NCBI GenBank assembly: GCA_030424715.1
Contig: JAUHWH010000006.1
Span: forward strand, 124,001-188,000
Reading direction: 5' to 3'
DNA from: Bdellovibrionia bacterium
GTDB taxonomy: Bacteria; Bdellovibrionota; Bdellovibrionia; Bdellovibrionales; JAGQZY01
Length of the DNA: 64,000 nt
The notes under the pieces were generated by a model. The model was given only the letters and a program-made list of their open reading frames with translations, ran no database searches and was not told the origin of the DNA. How positions within the stretch are numbered: position 1 is the stretch's first letter; each line of letters opens with the position of its first letter. Of the stretch, positions 54,636 through 63,479 are shown one piece after another. The position numbers and the translations under genes are program-made.

Positions 54636-54874
54636 GTTTCATCATAAAGTTACGACCTCTGCTGTCGCAGAGGTTGCTACCTGGCTGTTCAAGAGTTCGG
54701 CATAAAGCTAACCTTTTGACAGGTTTCTCTTTCTCACAACCACCTGTATTTACTCTGAAAAAAAAGATTTTATCATCGACTCAGATTGAGAATCTCTTTT
54801 TGTAGACTTTGGTCGACGTGTTAACTTTTAAGTGCAAGTTCGGATTATATTCATCATCTTTGCACGGGGGAACA

Positions 54875-55693
54875 ATGCAAAAAAAAATCTTTACCATCTT
54901 TGTGACGGCCTTAATGTCCGTTGGGTTTATCAATTGCAGTCCATCACAGGACTCCGGTTATGGCGGAAATGGCGATTTCGAGTTACAAGCTTCTGGCGAT
55001 TGCGGAACTGGCGACTGTGAAATGTCAAAAAGCTCAGTGGCCAGCCGTAGTTTTCAACAAGAGCTCGTTGAAAAAGAGTTGACTGATTTTTACCAGCTTT
55101 ACTTACAGAGAGAGCCTGATGCGGCCGGATTGGATTTTTGGAGCACTCATATTTTGAATAAGAACATTACCGGTACTCAGGCGAAAGACTATCTTAAAAA
55201 GTCACCTGAGGCCCAATCTCTTGGGGAGCCTCCAGAGTATCAGCCCAATTACGACCTAGACAATTTAAGACTTTTCACCTGCTCAGCGCAAAGCAGTGGC
55301 ATCGGTAGAACGTTGTCCTCTCGCGAAGGCTATGTGACTCGATTTCGTGTGAACTCGGGACTTCAGCGTCCGAATCGAGGACGCTATAAAGAGGGCTCGT
55401 CATTTTATTGCCAAAAACAAAGAATTTTTTGTTGGGCCAATCAGGTCAGAACGCGAGTTGTTAATATCAAGCCGATGCTGTCGAGGTACTCGTCGTGTAA
55501 TGAAGCGACTTTCGCCGGGCAACCGGAAACTGACTACGACTATATACAGGCGCTTGGTGAAGACCTTTCAGACATCTATCAACGTTGTCAGGGCCGCGAA
55601 CCCACTTCGGGAGAGATCGATCGACATATTTCCCATGTTGTCGAAAACAAGGGATCTGTCTCAGATGTCGCAGCCACTATCTGCCGCTGGTAG
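54875..55693 (+). CDS. Lipoprotein with DUF4214-like domain
   Basis: 272 residues from ATG 54875 (GGGGGAA upstream). Signal MQKKIFTIFVTALMSVGFINC has a lipobox-type end with Cys. A DUF4214-like motif follows (LYLQREPDAAGLDFWSTHIL, then NITGTQAKDYLKKSPEA), a domain often found in surface or S-layer-type proteins. Several cysteines in the second half (CSAQSSG, CQKQRIFC, CNEATF, CQGREP, CRW) suggest disulfides. A second, partial match near the end (LSDIYQRCQGREPTSGEIDR) may be another unit. Role unknown. Confidence 0.75.
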   Translation: MQKKIFTIFVTALMSVGFINCSPSQDSGYGGNGDFELQASGDCGTGDCEMSKSSVASRSFQQELVEKELTDFYQLYLQREPDAAGLDFWSTHILNKNITGTQAKDYLKKSPEAQSLGEPPEYQPNYDLDNLRLFTCSAQSSGIGRTLSSREGYVTRFRVNSGLQRPNRGRYKEGSSFYCQKQRIFCWANQVRTRVVNIKPMLSRYSSCNEATFAGQPETDYDYIQALGEDLSDIYQRCQGREPTSGEIDRHISHVVENKGSVSDVAATICRW

Positions 55694-56134
55694 TTGGAGA
55701 GATTTATAAGTCATCCTCTTTGTCCTCAGGTCAGCATCGGCCTGGGGCGAATGGATACTTCATTAAGTCATAAGGTTCCTTTTTCTTTCATGTGAGATCT
55801 CTTGATGACCGCACTTCGTAAACCTCTCAGAGGTTAAGACTATGATTTGAGCAAACGCCTTGCTCTCACGCCAATCCTCTTGTCTCCGGACTTTCGAAGG
55901 GGGGCACGAGTCCTCTTGTTTTACAATCTCTTATCGAGTCAGCAGTCATTGCTGCCCTGTCTTGCGAGGATTTGTATGCGCAGTCGCCACTCAAGATGGG
56001 GCAAAAGACTCTGGTACGTTTTTTGATACCTTTAAGGGGGATGAGCGAGTTCGCTTGCTTTTCGGGACTTTTTGTCTCGTTAAACGATTTATTTTTGCAA
56101 GAGTGGCCCAAGGCCGCAAAAGGAAGGATAGTTT
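55694..56134. other. Gene-free interval of about 440 bases
   Basis: No supported gene. Overlapping 80-90-residue frames on both strands (about 55860-56210) have no recognised homology or ribosome site. No tRNA, terminator with T-run, or riboswitch class was recognised. Confidence 0.5.
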
Positions 56135-56623
56135 ATGATTCATTATGTATCTGGCGACATTCTATTAACGAAAGCGGACGCCTTGGCTCATGGTGTCGCC
56201 CCCGGAGATGACTTTAAGCAAGGACTTGCTCTCAGCCTTCGCGAAAACTGGCCGGCGCTTTACAAAGATTTTCGGCACTTTTGCAGGCTAGAGAATCCCT
56301 CCGAAGGCGAATTGTGGACCTGGCGTGGCACACACGGCCCAGCCATTGTTAACCTTTTGACCCAGGCGGCCCCAGCCTCCGTTAACAGCCATCCGGGCAA
56401 GGCCACAACATCCAATATTAATCATTGCCTGAAGAGCTTGCTCAAAGAGCTTAAGAAAAAAGACTTTCAGAGTTTGGCTCTCACGAAACTTGCCACTGGT
56501 GTCGGAGGATTGGACTGGGGTGAGGTGAAGCCTTTGCTAGAAGGTGCTCTAGGGGAGCTGCCGATGCCTGTCTATATTTACGAGACCTATCAAAAGGGTG
56601 TTGAGGCTAGCGAGCCGAAATAA
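56135..56623 (+). CDS. Macro-domain protein
   Basis: 162 residues, about the size of one macro domain. It starts MIHYVSGDILLTKADALAHG, the usual beginning of the fold, with GVAPGDDFKQGLAL in place of the Asn loop, GPAIVNLLTQ in the middle and LTKLATGVGGLDWGEVKPLL near the end, the glycine-rich ligand loop. Macro domains bind or hydrolyse ADP-ribose and its protein or nucleic-acid conjugates in the cytoplasm. The gene stands alone, with no toxin gene beside it. Start at 56135 has AAGGAAGG nearby. Confidence 0.82.
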   Translation: MIHYVSGDILLTKADALAHGVAPGDDFKQGLALSLRENWPALYKDFRHFCRLENPSEGELWTWRGTHGPAIVNLLTQAAPASVNSHPGKATTSNINHCLKSLLKELKKKDFQSLALTKLATGVGGLDWGEVKPLLEGALGELPMPVYIYETYQKGVEASEPK

Positions 56624-56741
56624 ACAAGATTCTTCTGCAGGGGGGCTCGACACGGGTTGGGTACCCTTGTTGCGAGGAATGCGCTATGGTCTTTGCAAAA
56701 TTTAGGCTCTGAAAAACCGTAAGTTTTGAAGAGCCTTTGCA

Positions 56742-57719
56742 ATGGATTTATTTAAAGGACGTTTTGGCTTGGAACTCGACAATTCAACAGAATTATTAAA
56801 AAAACTAAAAGATGTGGCCTCTGGAAACTTGGGTGATGTGGCTAGTCGATACAACGTGCCTCCTGAGGTTCTAGAGAGGGCACGCAACACCCCCTTAAGT
56901 CAGATGGTGAATGAGCGCTATCCCTATCAAACGAAAATGCGGCGCAAGATCTACATTGAAAGAAAAAAGATCCTACAGATTGAGCTGGTGAAGCTGCAGC
57001 GTTGGGTTCGAGAGACCGGGCAGAAGGTTGTGCTGGTTTTTGAAGGCCGAGACGCGGCCGGAAAGGGCGGGACAATCAAGCGTTTCACTGAGCACCTCAA
57101 TCCGAGGCGCGCCCGTGTGGTGGCGTTGCAAAAGCCCAGTCCTCAAGAATTGGGCGAGTGGTATTTCCAGCGATACATTCGACATCTTCCCACGGATGGT
57201 GAGATCGTTTTTTTTGATAGATCTTGGTACAACAGAGCCGGTGTCGAGAAGGTCATGGGCTTTTGCTCCCCGGAGCAGTATCAACTGTTTGTTCAACACG
57301 TTCCTATTTTCGAGGAAATGCTTGTCAACAGTGGCATAAAACTCATCAAGTTTTGGTTTTCGGTCAGTCGCGAAGAGCAGATCCGGAGATTTATAGCCAG
57401 AACCCATGACCCACTCAAGCAATGGAAGCTGAGTCCTATGGACGTGGCCTCCCTTGGTTTATGGAAAGACTACACCGAGGCGAAAGAATCCATGTTTTAT
57501 TACAGTGACAAAGACAATAGCCCATGGATCGTGGTGCGGTCGGATGATAAAAAGAGAGCCCGTTTGAACGCTATGAAATATGTCTTAGGGCAGTTCGAGT
57601 ACACAGATAAAAGCCATGCAGCCATTATTCCCCTGGACCATCAAATCTTGGGTCGCGCCAAAGATATTTATGAGCCCGATGAACTGATTCAGCGCGATCT
57701 TTTTAAAGAGAGTTTGTAA
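56742..57719 (+). CDS. ppk2: Polyphosphate kinase 2 (PPK2 family)
   Basis: 325 residues. Walker A-like VVLVFEGRDAAGKGGTIKRF, the basic EHLNPRRARVVALQKP lid, WYFQRYIRHLPTDGEIVFFD with RSWYNRAGVE (Walker B region) and RFIARTHDPLKQWKLSPMD are the PPK2 signatures. PPK2 enzymes use polyphosphate to phosphorylate nucleoside mono- or diphosphates. It has the single-domain length of class I PPK2. The gene precedes a CBS protein and the NAD(P)HX repair gene on the same strand with short gaps, so an operon is possible. Confidence 0.94.
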   Translation: MDLFKGRFGLELDNSTELLKKLKDVASGNLGDVASRYNVPPEVLERARNTPLSQMVNERYPYQTKMRRKIYIERKKILQIELVKLQRWVRETGQKVVLVFEGRDAAGKGGTIKRFTEHLNPRRARVVALQKPSPQELGEWYFQRYIRHLPTDGEIVFFDRSWYNRAGVEKVMGFCSPEQYQLFVQHVPIFEEMLVNSGIKLIKFWFSVSREEQIRRFIARTHDPLKQWKLSPMDVASLGLWKDYTEAKESMFYYSDKDNSPWIVVRSDDKKRARLNAMKYVLGQFEYTDKSHAAIIPLDHQILGRAKDIYEPDELIQRDLFKESL

Positions 57720-57743
57720 AATTTTAAAATAAGAGGAGAGATT

Positions 57744-58136
57744 ATGTCCGTACCCGTTAAGAACTTTATGACATCAATGCCCCATTCCATCGGTCAGGAT
57801 TTACCAATATCAAAGGCTAAAGCAATGATGGCTGAGTTTTCTTGTCATCATTTGCCAGTCCTCAATGGAGGTCATCTTGTGGGCGTTTTGAGTGATCGTG
57901 ATCTTCGTCAGGTTGAAAAGGTATTGCAATCCCGCGATGTCAAAGTCGAAGAGATCATGACGGATGAGCCTGTCATCGTGCAGCCCGATGAGGACGTCTT
58001 TCAGGTCGCCATGTTGATGCATCAAAAAAAGATTGGGAGCGTCATCGTCTCTGCCACCCCGTCATCCAAATGGGGAATATTTACCGCGACAGATGCATTG
58101 GCGTATTTCTCGAAGAGCCCATCAACGACGCTCTAG
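57744..58136 (+). CDS. CBS-domain protein
   Basis: 130 residues consisting of two CBS motifs: VKNFMTSMPHSIGQDLPISK, HHLPVLNGGHLVGVLSDRDL; then VEEIMTDEPVIVQPDEDVFQ, KIGSVIVSATPSSKWGIFTA. Such pairs bind adenosine-type ligands and act as energy or redox sensors. GAGGAGA precedes the ATG. The gene follows ppk2 by 24 bases, and the NAD(P)HX gene follows by 23 bases, so it is probably co-expressed. Confidence 0.92.
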   Translation: MSVPVKNFMTSMPHSIGQDLPISKAKAMMAEFSCHHLPVLNGGHLVGVLSDRDLRQVEKVLQSRDVKVEEIMTDEPVIVQPDEDVFQVAMLMHQKKIGSVIVSATPSSKWGIFTATDALAYFSKSPSTTL

Positions 58137-58159
58137 GTTCAGCGCATAAGGGGGCATAG

Positions 58160-59578
58160 ATGGAGCTATTGAGCAGTGAAGAGGTTCGAAGTCTCGACAA
58201 GCAGGTGTTAGGCTCGGGAGTTGCCCTGGACGATCTTATCAATGCTGTTGGCAAGGCATTGTTCCAGAGCCTTGAGAGACTCATCGAGCCAAAGCAGAAG
58301 ATCCTTGGTCTATTGGGGCCCGGGCACAATGGTGATGATGCTGCGGTGGTTTGTCGGCTTCTTGCTGAGAATAACTTTGGGGTTGATCTCTTCGAAGCCG
58401 GCGAAACCAAACGCTCGGCCACTGAGTGGCCACCGGGCATTGTCGTCGTAGATTCTTTGGATGGTCGAAACTTCCATGAGTACGACTGGGTGATTGATGG
58501 TCTCTATGGCACCGGTCTCTGTCGCCCTCTGCCGAGTGAGCTTGTCGAGTGGCTTGATAAAATTAACGGCGCTTCGTGTGGGCGAGTTGCCATTGATATA
58601 CCGACGGGAGTTCAGTGTGATTCCGGAGATATTTATCCCGGAGCATTTATGGCCGATGTCACATTGACGGTCGCCGCCCCCAAGCGAGGCCTATATCTGC
58701 TGCCAGGCCGTGGCTTTTGTGGTGATATCCAAGTGGTTGATGTGCCTTCTCTCCAAAATTTCATTAAACGTGAAAACATTGCGACCCAGGCATTGCCGAG
58801 TTATGACTTTTCTGTGTTGTCGCCAACCATGACCGATAGCAAATACAGCCGGGGTAAGGTCGCTGTTGTTTTAAGTGAGGACTTTCCTGGTGCGGGTCTG
58901 ATGGTGGCCTTGGCTGCGCAAGGGGCTGGTGCCGGATACGTGAAAGTGCATTGTCCTCAATCTTTGTTAAAAGAGTGTCAAATTCGTTACCCCCATCTGG
59001 TCTTTTCGCCCTATGACAGCCGATCCAGTTTGCTGGGCCTGCTTGAAAATGAAAAGGCGCAGAGCCTTGTTTTGGGTTCGGGGTGGCACCAAGAGTCCAT
59101 TGATTTTTCGTTTCCGTTGAACGAAGACACGCACTACATTTTTGATGGTGGCTGCCTACAAGACGAATTTCTTTTGTCGGAGGAACTGCGTGACCGGTCG
59201 AATTTTGTGATCACACCCCATTGGGGTGAATTAAAACGTCTGAGTTTTCTTGATGGAGAAAACAAGTGGGAGAAAACCCAGAGTTTTATTAGTCAAAGTG
59301 CAGGACTGGTTGTTGCCAAAGGGTACGACACGCTCATCGCTCAGCAAAAGCATACCACTTTGCTGGCAACTTGGAACTCACCCACGTTAGCGACGGCAGG
59401 CAGTGGCGACATTCTTTGTGGGATCATTGCAGCCTTTTCTGCCCGCGACAGGGATGCGAGATTGGCCAGTGCTATGGCGGTAGATGTTCACAGGAAGTTG
59501 GCCCAGAACCACCCAGTGACAATTTCGCCGACAACGATGATAGCGCGCTTAGCGGAAGTTCTGAATGGTTTGGAATAG
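58160..59578 (+). CDS. nnr: Bifunctional NAD(P)HX epimerase/dehydratase
   Basis: 472 residues, two fused repair enzymes. The N-terminal YjeF-type epimerase domain (SSEEVRSLDKQVLGSG, LLGPGHNGDDAAVVCRLLAE, VIDGLYGTGLCRPLPSE, VAIDIPTGVQCDSGDI) and the C-terminal ribokinase-like dehydratase (YSRGKVAVVLSEDFPGAG, FVITPHWGELKRLSFLDG, VVAKGYDTLIAQ, TLATAGSGDILCGIIAAFSA) are both complete. They restore hydrated NADH and NADPH. The gene is the last of the ppk2-CBS-nnr group. Confidence 0.96.
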   Translation: MELLSSEEVRSLDKQVLGSGVALDDLINAVGKALFQSLERLIEPKQKILGLLGPGHNGDDAAVVCRLLAENNFGVDLFEAGETKRSATEWPPGIVVVDSLDGRNFHEYDWVIDGLYGTGLCRPLPSELVEWLDKINGASCGRVAIDIPTGVQCDSGDIYPGAFMADVTLTVAAPKRGLYLLPGRGFCGDIQVVDVPSLQNFIKRENIATQALPSYDFSVLSPTMTDSKYSRGKVAVVLSEDFPGAGLMVALAAQGAGAGYVKVHCPQSLLKECQIRYPHLVFSPYDSRSSLLGLLENEKAQSLVLGSGWHQESIDFSFPLNEDTHYIFDGGCLQDEFLLSEELRDRSNFVITPHWGELKRLSFLDGENKWEKTQSFISQSAGLVVAKGYDTLIAQQKHTTLLATWNSPTLATAGSGDILCGIIAAFSARDRDARLASAMAVDVHRKLAQNHPVTISPTTMIARLAEVLNGLE

Positions 59579-59708
59579 GGTGAAAAACTTAAGACCTCCC
59601 AGCGCTGATAATAGTGAGAGACTCTTCGGTAGATGCAGTGGTATCAAAGGTGGTAAGCTCTGGACCCAACGGGGGCCACGAAAGCGGCAAGAGAAAAGGG
59701 GTTAAATA

Positions 59709-60128
59709 GTGTTGAGCATTAATAGTGAATTTTTGTATGCCCTGGTCGGAGGCTTGCTTATCGGTCTGGCTGTGACGATTATGTTGCTTGCCAAGGGCCG
59801 AGTCACAGGGATTAGCGGCATCACCTATAATTTTATGCTGTTTCGCAAGGGCGACCGAGGCTGGAGAGGCGCGTTTCTTTTCGGTCTTGTCATCGGCGGT
59901 GTTTGCTTGAGCATTTTTTATCCAACAAGCCTCGCCAACACTCTTGATTACAGTCTGTCTCGCGTGGCGTTGGCTGGCTTTCTGGTAGGGTATGGCACCT
60001 TGCTTGGCAATGGCTGCACCAGTGGTCACGGGGTTTGCGGAATCAGTCGTTTTTCGTTGCGTTCGATTTCGGCGACCCTCACTTTTATAGCGATCGGTGT
60101 TTTGGTTGTATTTCTGGTGGGGAGTTGA
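59709..60128 (+). CDS. YeeE/YedE-family (sulfur transport) membrane protein, first half
   Basis: 139 residues, a polytopic membrane protein. GTG 59709 is preceded by AAGGGG. The helices contain LLIGLAVTIMLLAKGRVTGI and the family signature GYGTLLGNGCTSGHGVCGI, a Cys/Gly-rich motif that binds thiosulfate or related sulfur compounds in YeeE. The split into two short proteins matches the DUF395/DUF6691 two-gene form seen in many proteobacteria. It overlaps the next gene by one base (TGATG). Confidence 0.93.
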   Translation: MLSINSEFLYALVGGLLIGLAVTIMLLAKGRVTGISGITYNFMLFRKGDRGWRGAFLFGLVIGGVCLSIFYPTSLANTLDYSLSRVALAGFLVGYGTLLGNGCTSGHGVCGISRFSLRSISATLTFIAIGVLVVFLVGS

Positions 60129-60559
60129 TGGTGAAAAATTGGGTTCCGTTTGTTGTGGGTGTGCTGTTTGCCTTGGGGCTTGGGGTGTCGGGAATGACCC
60201 AGCCTCAAAAGGTGGTGGGGTTTCTCGATTTGTTTCGAGAGTGGGACCCTTCATTAGCTTTTGTGATGATTGGCGCGATCGGCTTTCATGCTTTGTTTTT
60301 TCCAATGATCACCAAGCGAAGCTCTCCCATTTTGGCAGATCAGTTTCACTTACCCAATAATTCGGATCTCGACGTGCGCTTGATCTTGGGAGCTATGCTG
60401 TTTGGAGCGGGTTGGGGTTTGGGCGGGTATTGCCCAGGACCGGGCATTGTCAGCTTAGCGTCTGGTAACAAAGAAAGTATTGTATTTGTTGGAGCCATGG
60501 TTGCCGGCATGCTGGTGTTTCATTTCACCAAACCGTTAATTAATAAAGTAGTACGATAA
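60128..60559 (+). CDS. YeeE/YedE-family membrane protein, second half (DUF6691-like)
   Basis: 143 residues. Several helices; MVKNWVPFVVGVLFALGLGV starts it, and LFGAGWGLGGYCPGPGIVSL carries the second Cys/Gly motif of the sulfur-transport fold. ATG at 60128 shares one base with the previous stop. Together the two subunits would form a pseudo-symmetric transporter for a small sulfur compound in the inner membrane. Confidence 0.92.
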   Translation: MVKNWVPFVVGVLFALGLGVSGMTQPQKVVGFLDLFREWDPSLAFVMIGAIGFHALFFPMITKRSSPILADQFHLPNNSDLDVRLILGAMLFGAGWGLGGYCPGPGIVSLASGNKESIVFVGAMVAGMLVFHFTKPLINKVVR

Positions 60560-60620
60560 TACATTGAGGGTAAGTGCCCTCGCTCATTAGTAAACGAACG
60601 TAAGAACCGGGAGGTCGATT

Positions 60621-60821
60621 TTGAAAAATGTGGGGCAAATTGATAAACTATTGCGAATTTTTGTTGGTGTTGGGATTCTTGGTGCTGGTTATTTTTATGG
60701 GAGTTATTGGGGCCTTGTCGGCGTCTTGCCAATTGGAACGGCGCTGGTTGGAGTTTGCCCGGCATACTCTTTGTTTGGTTTTAAAACCTGTAAAAAGGAG
60801 ATCAACGAACTGGGGGACTGA
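60621..60821 (+). CDS. DUF2892 small membrane protein
   Basis: 66 residues from a TTG start (GGGAGG upstream): KNVGQIDKLLRIFVGVGILG, then a second helix with GLVGVLPIGTALVGVCPAYS, the DUF2892 signature (a conserved Gly-Val-Cys-Pro before Tyr). DUF2892 is often fused to or next to rhodanese domains, suiting a sulfur-related operon. Its stop overlaps the next gene (TGATG). Confidence 0.9.
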   Translation: MKNVGQIDKLLRIFVGVGILGAGYFYGSYWGLVGVLPIGTALVGVCPAYSLFGFKTCKKEINELGD

Positions 60822-61258
60822 TGGTGAAGTTATACCTTTTACCTTTGATACTATTATTAGGCTGTACGGTGAATTCAATCTCTCCCAGTGGCGGAGGCTT
60901 GGATATCGATGTTGATATCTCGAAAGAGAGCTTTCGTCATGGGTGGGCTTATTTTTCGAAACCTTTCACCACCAAGGTGGAGTCTCGCGACCAGGACTCA
61001 ATACAGAGAGGGCGGCAGCTCTATCTTCATCACTGCCAGAAGTGTCATGGTGAAAAGGGTCGCGGAGACGGTTCCTTAGCCAAAGCTTTAAAAATAGCTC
61101 CGGCCGACCTTACGAAGCTTCCCTCAGGCTTAAGTGATACCTACATCTTAGTGCAAATCAAACAGGGCAAGGGAAATATGCCGATGTGGAGAGACTTTTT
61201 GACCGAAAAGCAATCGAGAGATTTGACCCATTTTATAATAGACCTACACGAGAAATAA
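60821..61258 (+). CDS. Lipoprotein cytochrome c
   Basis: 145 residues. Signal MVKLYLLPLILLLGC with lipobox LLGC anchors it to the envelope. A single heme motif CQKCH (residues about 74-78), preceded by GRQLYLHHC and followed by GRGDGSLAKAL, and an axial Met in GNMPMWRDFLTEKQ identify a class I monoheme cytochrome c. The gene is the last of the operon: two YeeE/YedE halves, DUF2892, then this. A role in sulfur-compound oxidation is inferred from the neighbours only. Confidence 0.92.
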   Translation: MVKLYLLPLILLLGCTVNSISPSGGGLDIDVDISKESFRHGWAYFSKPFTTKVESRDQDSIQRGRQLYLHHCQKCHGEKGRGDGSLAKALKIAPADLTKLPSGLSDTYILVQIKQGKGNMPMWRDFLTEKQSRDLTHFIIDLHEK

Positions 61259-61331
61259 TAAAGTCCTCGCGTCACATTATAAAGACGGTGGTTTGTTAGA
61301 TCTGTCGGTCGATGGGTGCTTGGGTGCAGAC

Positions 61332-61916
61332 TCAAGAGTCAATCATATCGAGAATACAATGAATCGCCGCCGTCACTTTTTTTAAAAAGGACTGGTCATT
61401 CGGGATGAAATGAAAGTTGGGGTGTTGGGACCAAATGGCTTTTAAGTCAGCGTCGAGTTTCGCCGCTTCTTCGATAGTTTCGTTTCTGTAGGGGTTGCCA
61501 TCTTCGATGACGGACTGTTTTCTGACCGCTGCTGATTCAAAAAAAATCACAGCATCGTAGCGCTGCAGCTCTTTTTCAATAGATGTGCCTACGGTTTTCA
61601 TGAAGTCATCGATCGTATGCGGCCAGTAAATCGTACTATCGAGGGTGCCCCGGTCGCAAAGCAGCGTTCGGTTGGGAAACCTTTTGGCTTGCACCATCTC
61701 CAGGTTTTTTTGTATGTGATAAATGGTTTCTTGAGTCGCTTTTTTGGATTCGACGTCATTCGACCTTGGAAAGCCGCCGGCAAAGATCATGGTCGCTGCT
61801 TCTGGTACAACAATGATTTTTTCTCCGATTTCTCTTCGCACAAGATCGGCGGCGGTGGTTTTACCGGCGCCGGGACCACCTGTTAATGCGATTCTATGGA
61901 TCTTATTTTTACTCAT
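61332..61916 (-). CDS. P-loop ATPase/kinase of the AAA_28-like family
   Basis: 194 residues. Walker A RIALTGGPGAGKTTAADLVR; later VVPEAATMIFAGGFPR, TLLCDRGTLDSTIYWP (Walker B-like, with Asp-Arg-Gly) and ESAAVRKQSVIEDGNPYRNE, as in small NadR-like nucleotide or nucleoside kinases. The substrate is unknown. ATG 61916 is the most likely start, with GGGATG context; the frame extends to 62015 without a better site. It stands alone. Confidence 0.85.
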   Translation of the reverse strand: MSKNKIHRIALTGGPGAGKTTAADLVRREIGEKIIVVPEAATMIFAGGFPRSNDVESKKATQETIYHIQKNLEMVQAKRFPNRTLLCDRGTLDSTIYWPHTIDDFMKTVGTSIEKELQRYDAVIFFESAAVRKQSVIEDGNPYRNETIEEAAKLDADLKAIWSQHPNFHFIPNDQSFLKKVTAAIHCILDMIDS

Positions 61917-62044
61917 CCCTGATTCATACCTCTGTCGCCAGAGGGAAGCTAGCCGGAGCATAGCATTTTTGAGGATGGGACGAATCGCCTGCAGCACCCG
62001 ATGCTTCCTGGTCAAAAGGGGGGGGCGGTGATGCGGCAGGGAGA

Positions 62045-62458
62045 TCAGTTCAGTAGAGTCTTCTCATTGAAAAAAGCTTGAGTGCAAGGGTCGATACTGG
62101 ACTCCCGTAAAGGCCATTGATCAATTCCTGTGAAGCGAATTGTATTGCCGTTCTCTTGTAGAGAGGCTGAATTCATCTCCAATCCCACTTTCCATTTGTA
62201 GGATTGGCCGTCATTTATTTTCGCGATCAGCTCGGCAGGGTCGCCCACGTAGCAGGTGTTATCGAAGCCCCACACGACGTCCGCTGTGCAGGAGTTGATT
62301 TTTTTTGTGGCATCCACTTGCATGATGCCATCTTCATATTTCGAATCACAAAAGATAGTGGCTTCAGTGATGTTCCCGAAATCGCCTCGAGTGAGGTCTT
62401 CATTAGTCGCAAGCGCTAGTGTCGGTAAGGTGAACAAGAGAATAAGAAGGTGTTTCAT
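62045..62458 (-). CDS. Small exported protein of unknown function
   Basis: 137 residues. Signal peptide MKHLLILLFTLPTLALA then TNEDLTRG. The mature part is polar and beta-rich with four cysteines (CDSKYE, CTADVVW, CYVGDP, CTQAFF), suggesting two disulfides in the periplasm. GGGAG lies before the ATG. No family recognised. Confidence 0.72.
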   Translation of the reverse strand: MKHLLILLFTLPTLALATNEDLTRGDFGNITEATIFCDSKYEDGIMQVDATKKINSCTADVVWGFDNTCYVGDPAELIAKINDGQSYKWKVGLEMNSASLQENGNTIRFTGIDQWPLRESSIDPCTQAFFNEKTLLN

Positions 62459-62665
62459 TTGTGGCTCCCTGTGTTTGTTACTCTGAGCTAAAAAATAGCA
62501 TAGTGCTCTCGAGCGCTATAAATATTTTGAGATGTGTGTAAGGATTACTCATATAGGGGAGTGGCAGGGTTACAAAGGGGGTAGGGCTGACGCTGCTACC
62601 CAGGGGTGAGTGACCAGTTAACGTCTATGGAGCATGTGGATTCTAAGTTAGGGCTGCAAGACCGG

Positions 62666-62866
62666 TTAGTGAATTATAAACTCTTTTTCTTTGAGCAGAA
62701 TATTACAACAAGGGCATTGGGCCTTCTCTTTTAGGAGCAGAGTGCTGTCATCGTGGTTGTGTTCAAAGACAAGCTCCGTGCCACAGAGGCAACAGGTGCT
62801 CTCTATTTCTAGATAGTCTTCTTGTTGAGGGGTGAGCTTCACTGGTGCTGTTTTTTCTGCGTCCAT
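62666..62866 (-). CDS. Small zinc-ribbon-like protein
   Basis: 66 residues with two Cys-x-x-Cys pairs: CCLCG and CPCC, spaced as a zinc ribbon, and a His-rich stretch EHNHDD in between. AAGGAG precedes the ATG. Probably a small zinc-binding cytoplasmic protein; the partner is unknown. Confidence 0.72.
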   Translation of the reverse strand: MDAEKTAPVKLTPQQEDYLEIESTCCLCGTELVFEHNHDDSTLLLKEKAQCPCCNILLKEKEFIIH

Positions 62867-63068
62867 CCCAAAAACTCCTTAGTTCCATAGGATCAAGTTG
62901 TGGTTACCTTTTCTTTTTCGGTGTTTCAGGATGAGACTTGAGGCTTTCTGGCCCATCAGAGCAGATATGGCCCTGTTGACGGGGAAAGATTTTCTCCCTC
63001 GGGCTGCCGCAGTCGGCAAAATGGGGCTCCACCTGGCCTTTTCTCTAGCCATCGATTAGAACTAGGCC

Positions 63069-63479
63069 ATGGATTTTTGGTCGCAATATATTACAGAATC
63101 ACTGCAATCTCCCTGGTTTATCAAAACGGAGAGCGAGGCTTCGCAGCCGGTGCTGCAGAAACGCATTTTTGTGGTTAGTGACGAGCTACCCGACGAGGCT
63201 TTTACAATGCTTGGGCGTATGATCGCGGCCTTAAAATATGGACCAGAAGAAGTGACGGTGTTGAGTGATGGCCCCGACGACGTGGAGACCCTAGAAGCTT
63301 TGGACGAGAGTCGATGGATTCTGTTTTTTGGCGAAGAGTTCCCCGGGCGATTTGGCGAGACCTTGCATTGGGCCGGGCACCAGGTGATTCAAACCCATGG
63401 CTTGCAGAGCCTTCTGAGGAATCCCGACCTTAAAAAGCAGACATGGCAACACCTTAAAAACTTTGCGAGCTTAAAATGA
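63069..63479 (+). CDS. Hypothetical protein with uracil-DNA-glycosylase-like C-terminal motif
   Basis: 136 residues, not confidently assigned. The C-terminal segment THGLQSLLRNPDLKKQTWQH recalls the motif of family 4/5 uracil-DNA glycosylases (usually HPSxLLRxPxxKxxxWxDL), while the N-terminal half (WFIKTESEASQPVLQKRIFV) lacks the usual iron-sulfur cysteines and active-site motif. It is shorter than such enzymes, so a binding-only relative or a different small protein is more likely. It overlaps the next gene by four bases (ATGA), so both are co-translated. Confidence 0.6.
   Translation: MDFWSQYITESLQSPWFIKTESEASQPVLQKRIFVVSDELPDEAFTMLGRMIAALKYGPEEVTVLSDGPDDVETLEALDESRWILFFGEEFPGRFGETLHWAGHQVIQTHGLQSLLRNPDLKKQTWQHLKNFASLK

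Noticed and set aside
55860-56138. 92-residue frame before the macro-domain gene
   Set aside because: No ribosome site or homology; it competes with other frames of similar length on both strands.
59589-60305. 238-residue minus-strand frame overlapping the YeeE/YedE genes
   Set aside because: Polar, repetitive composition, no ribosome site, and it lies antisense to genes with clear family motifs.
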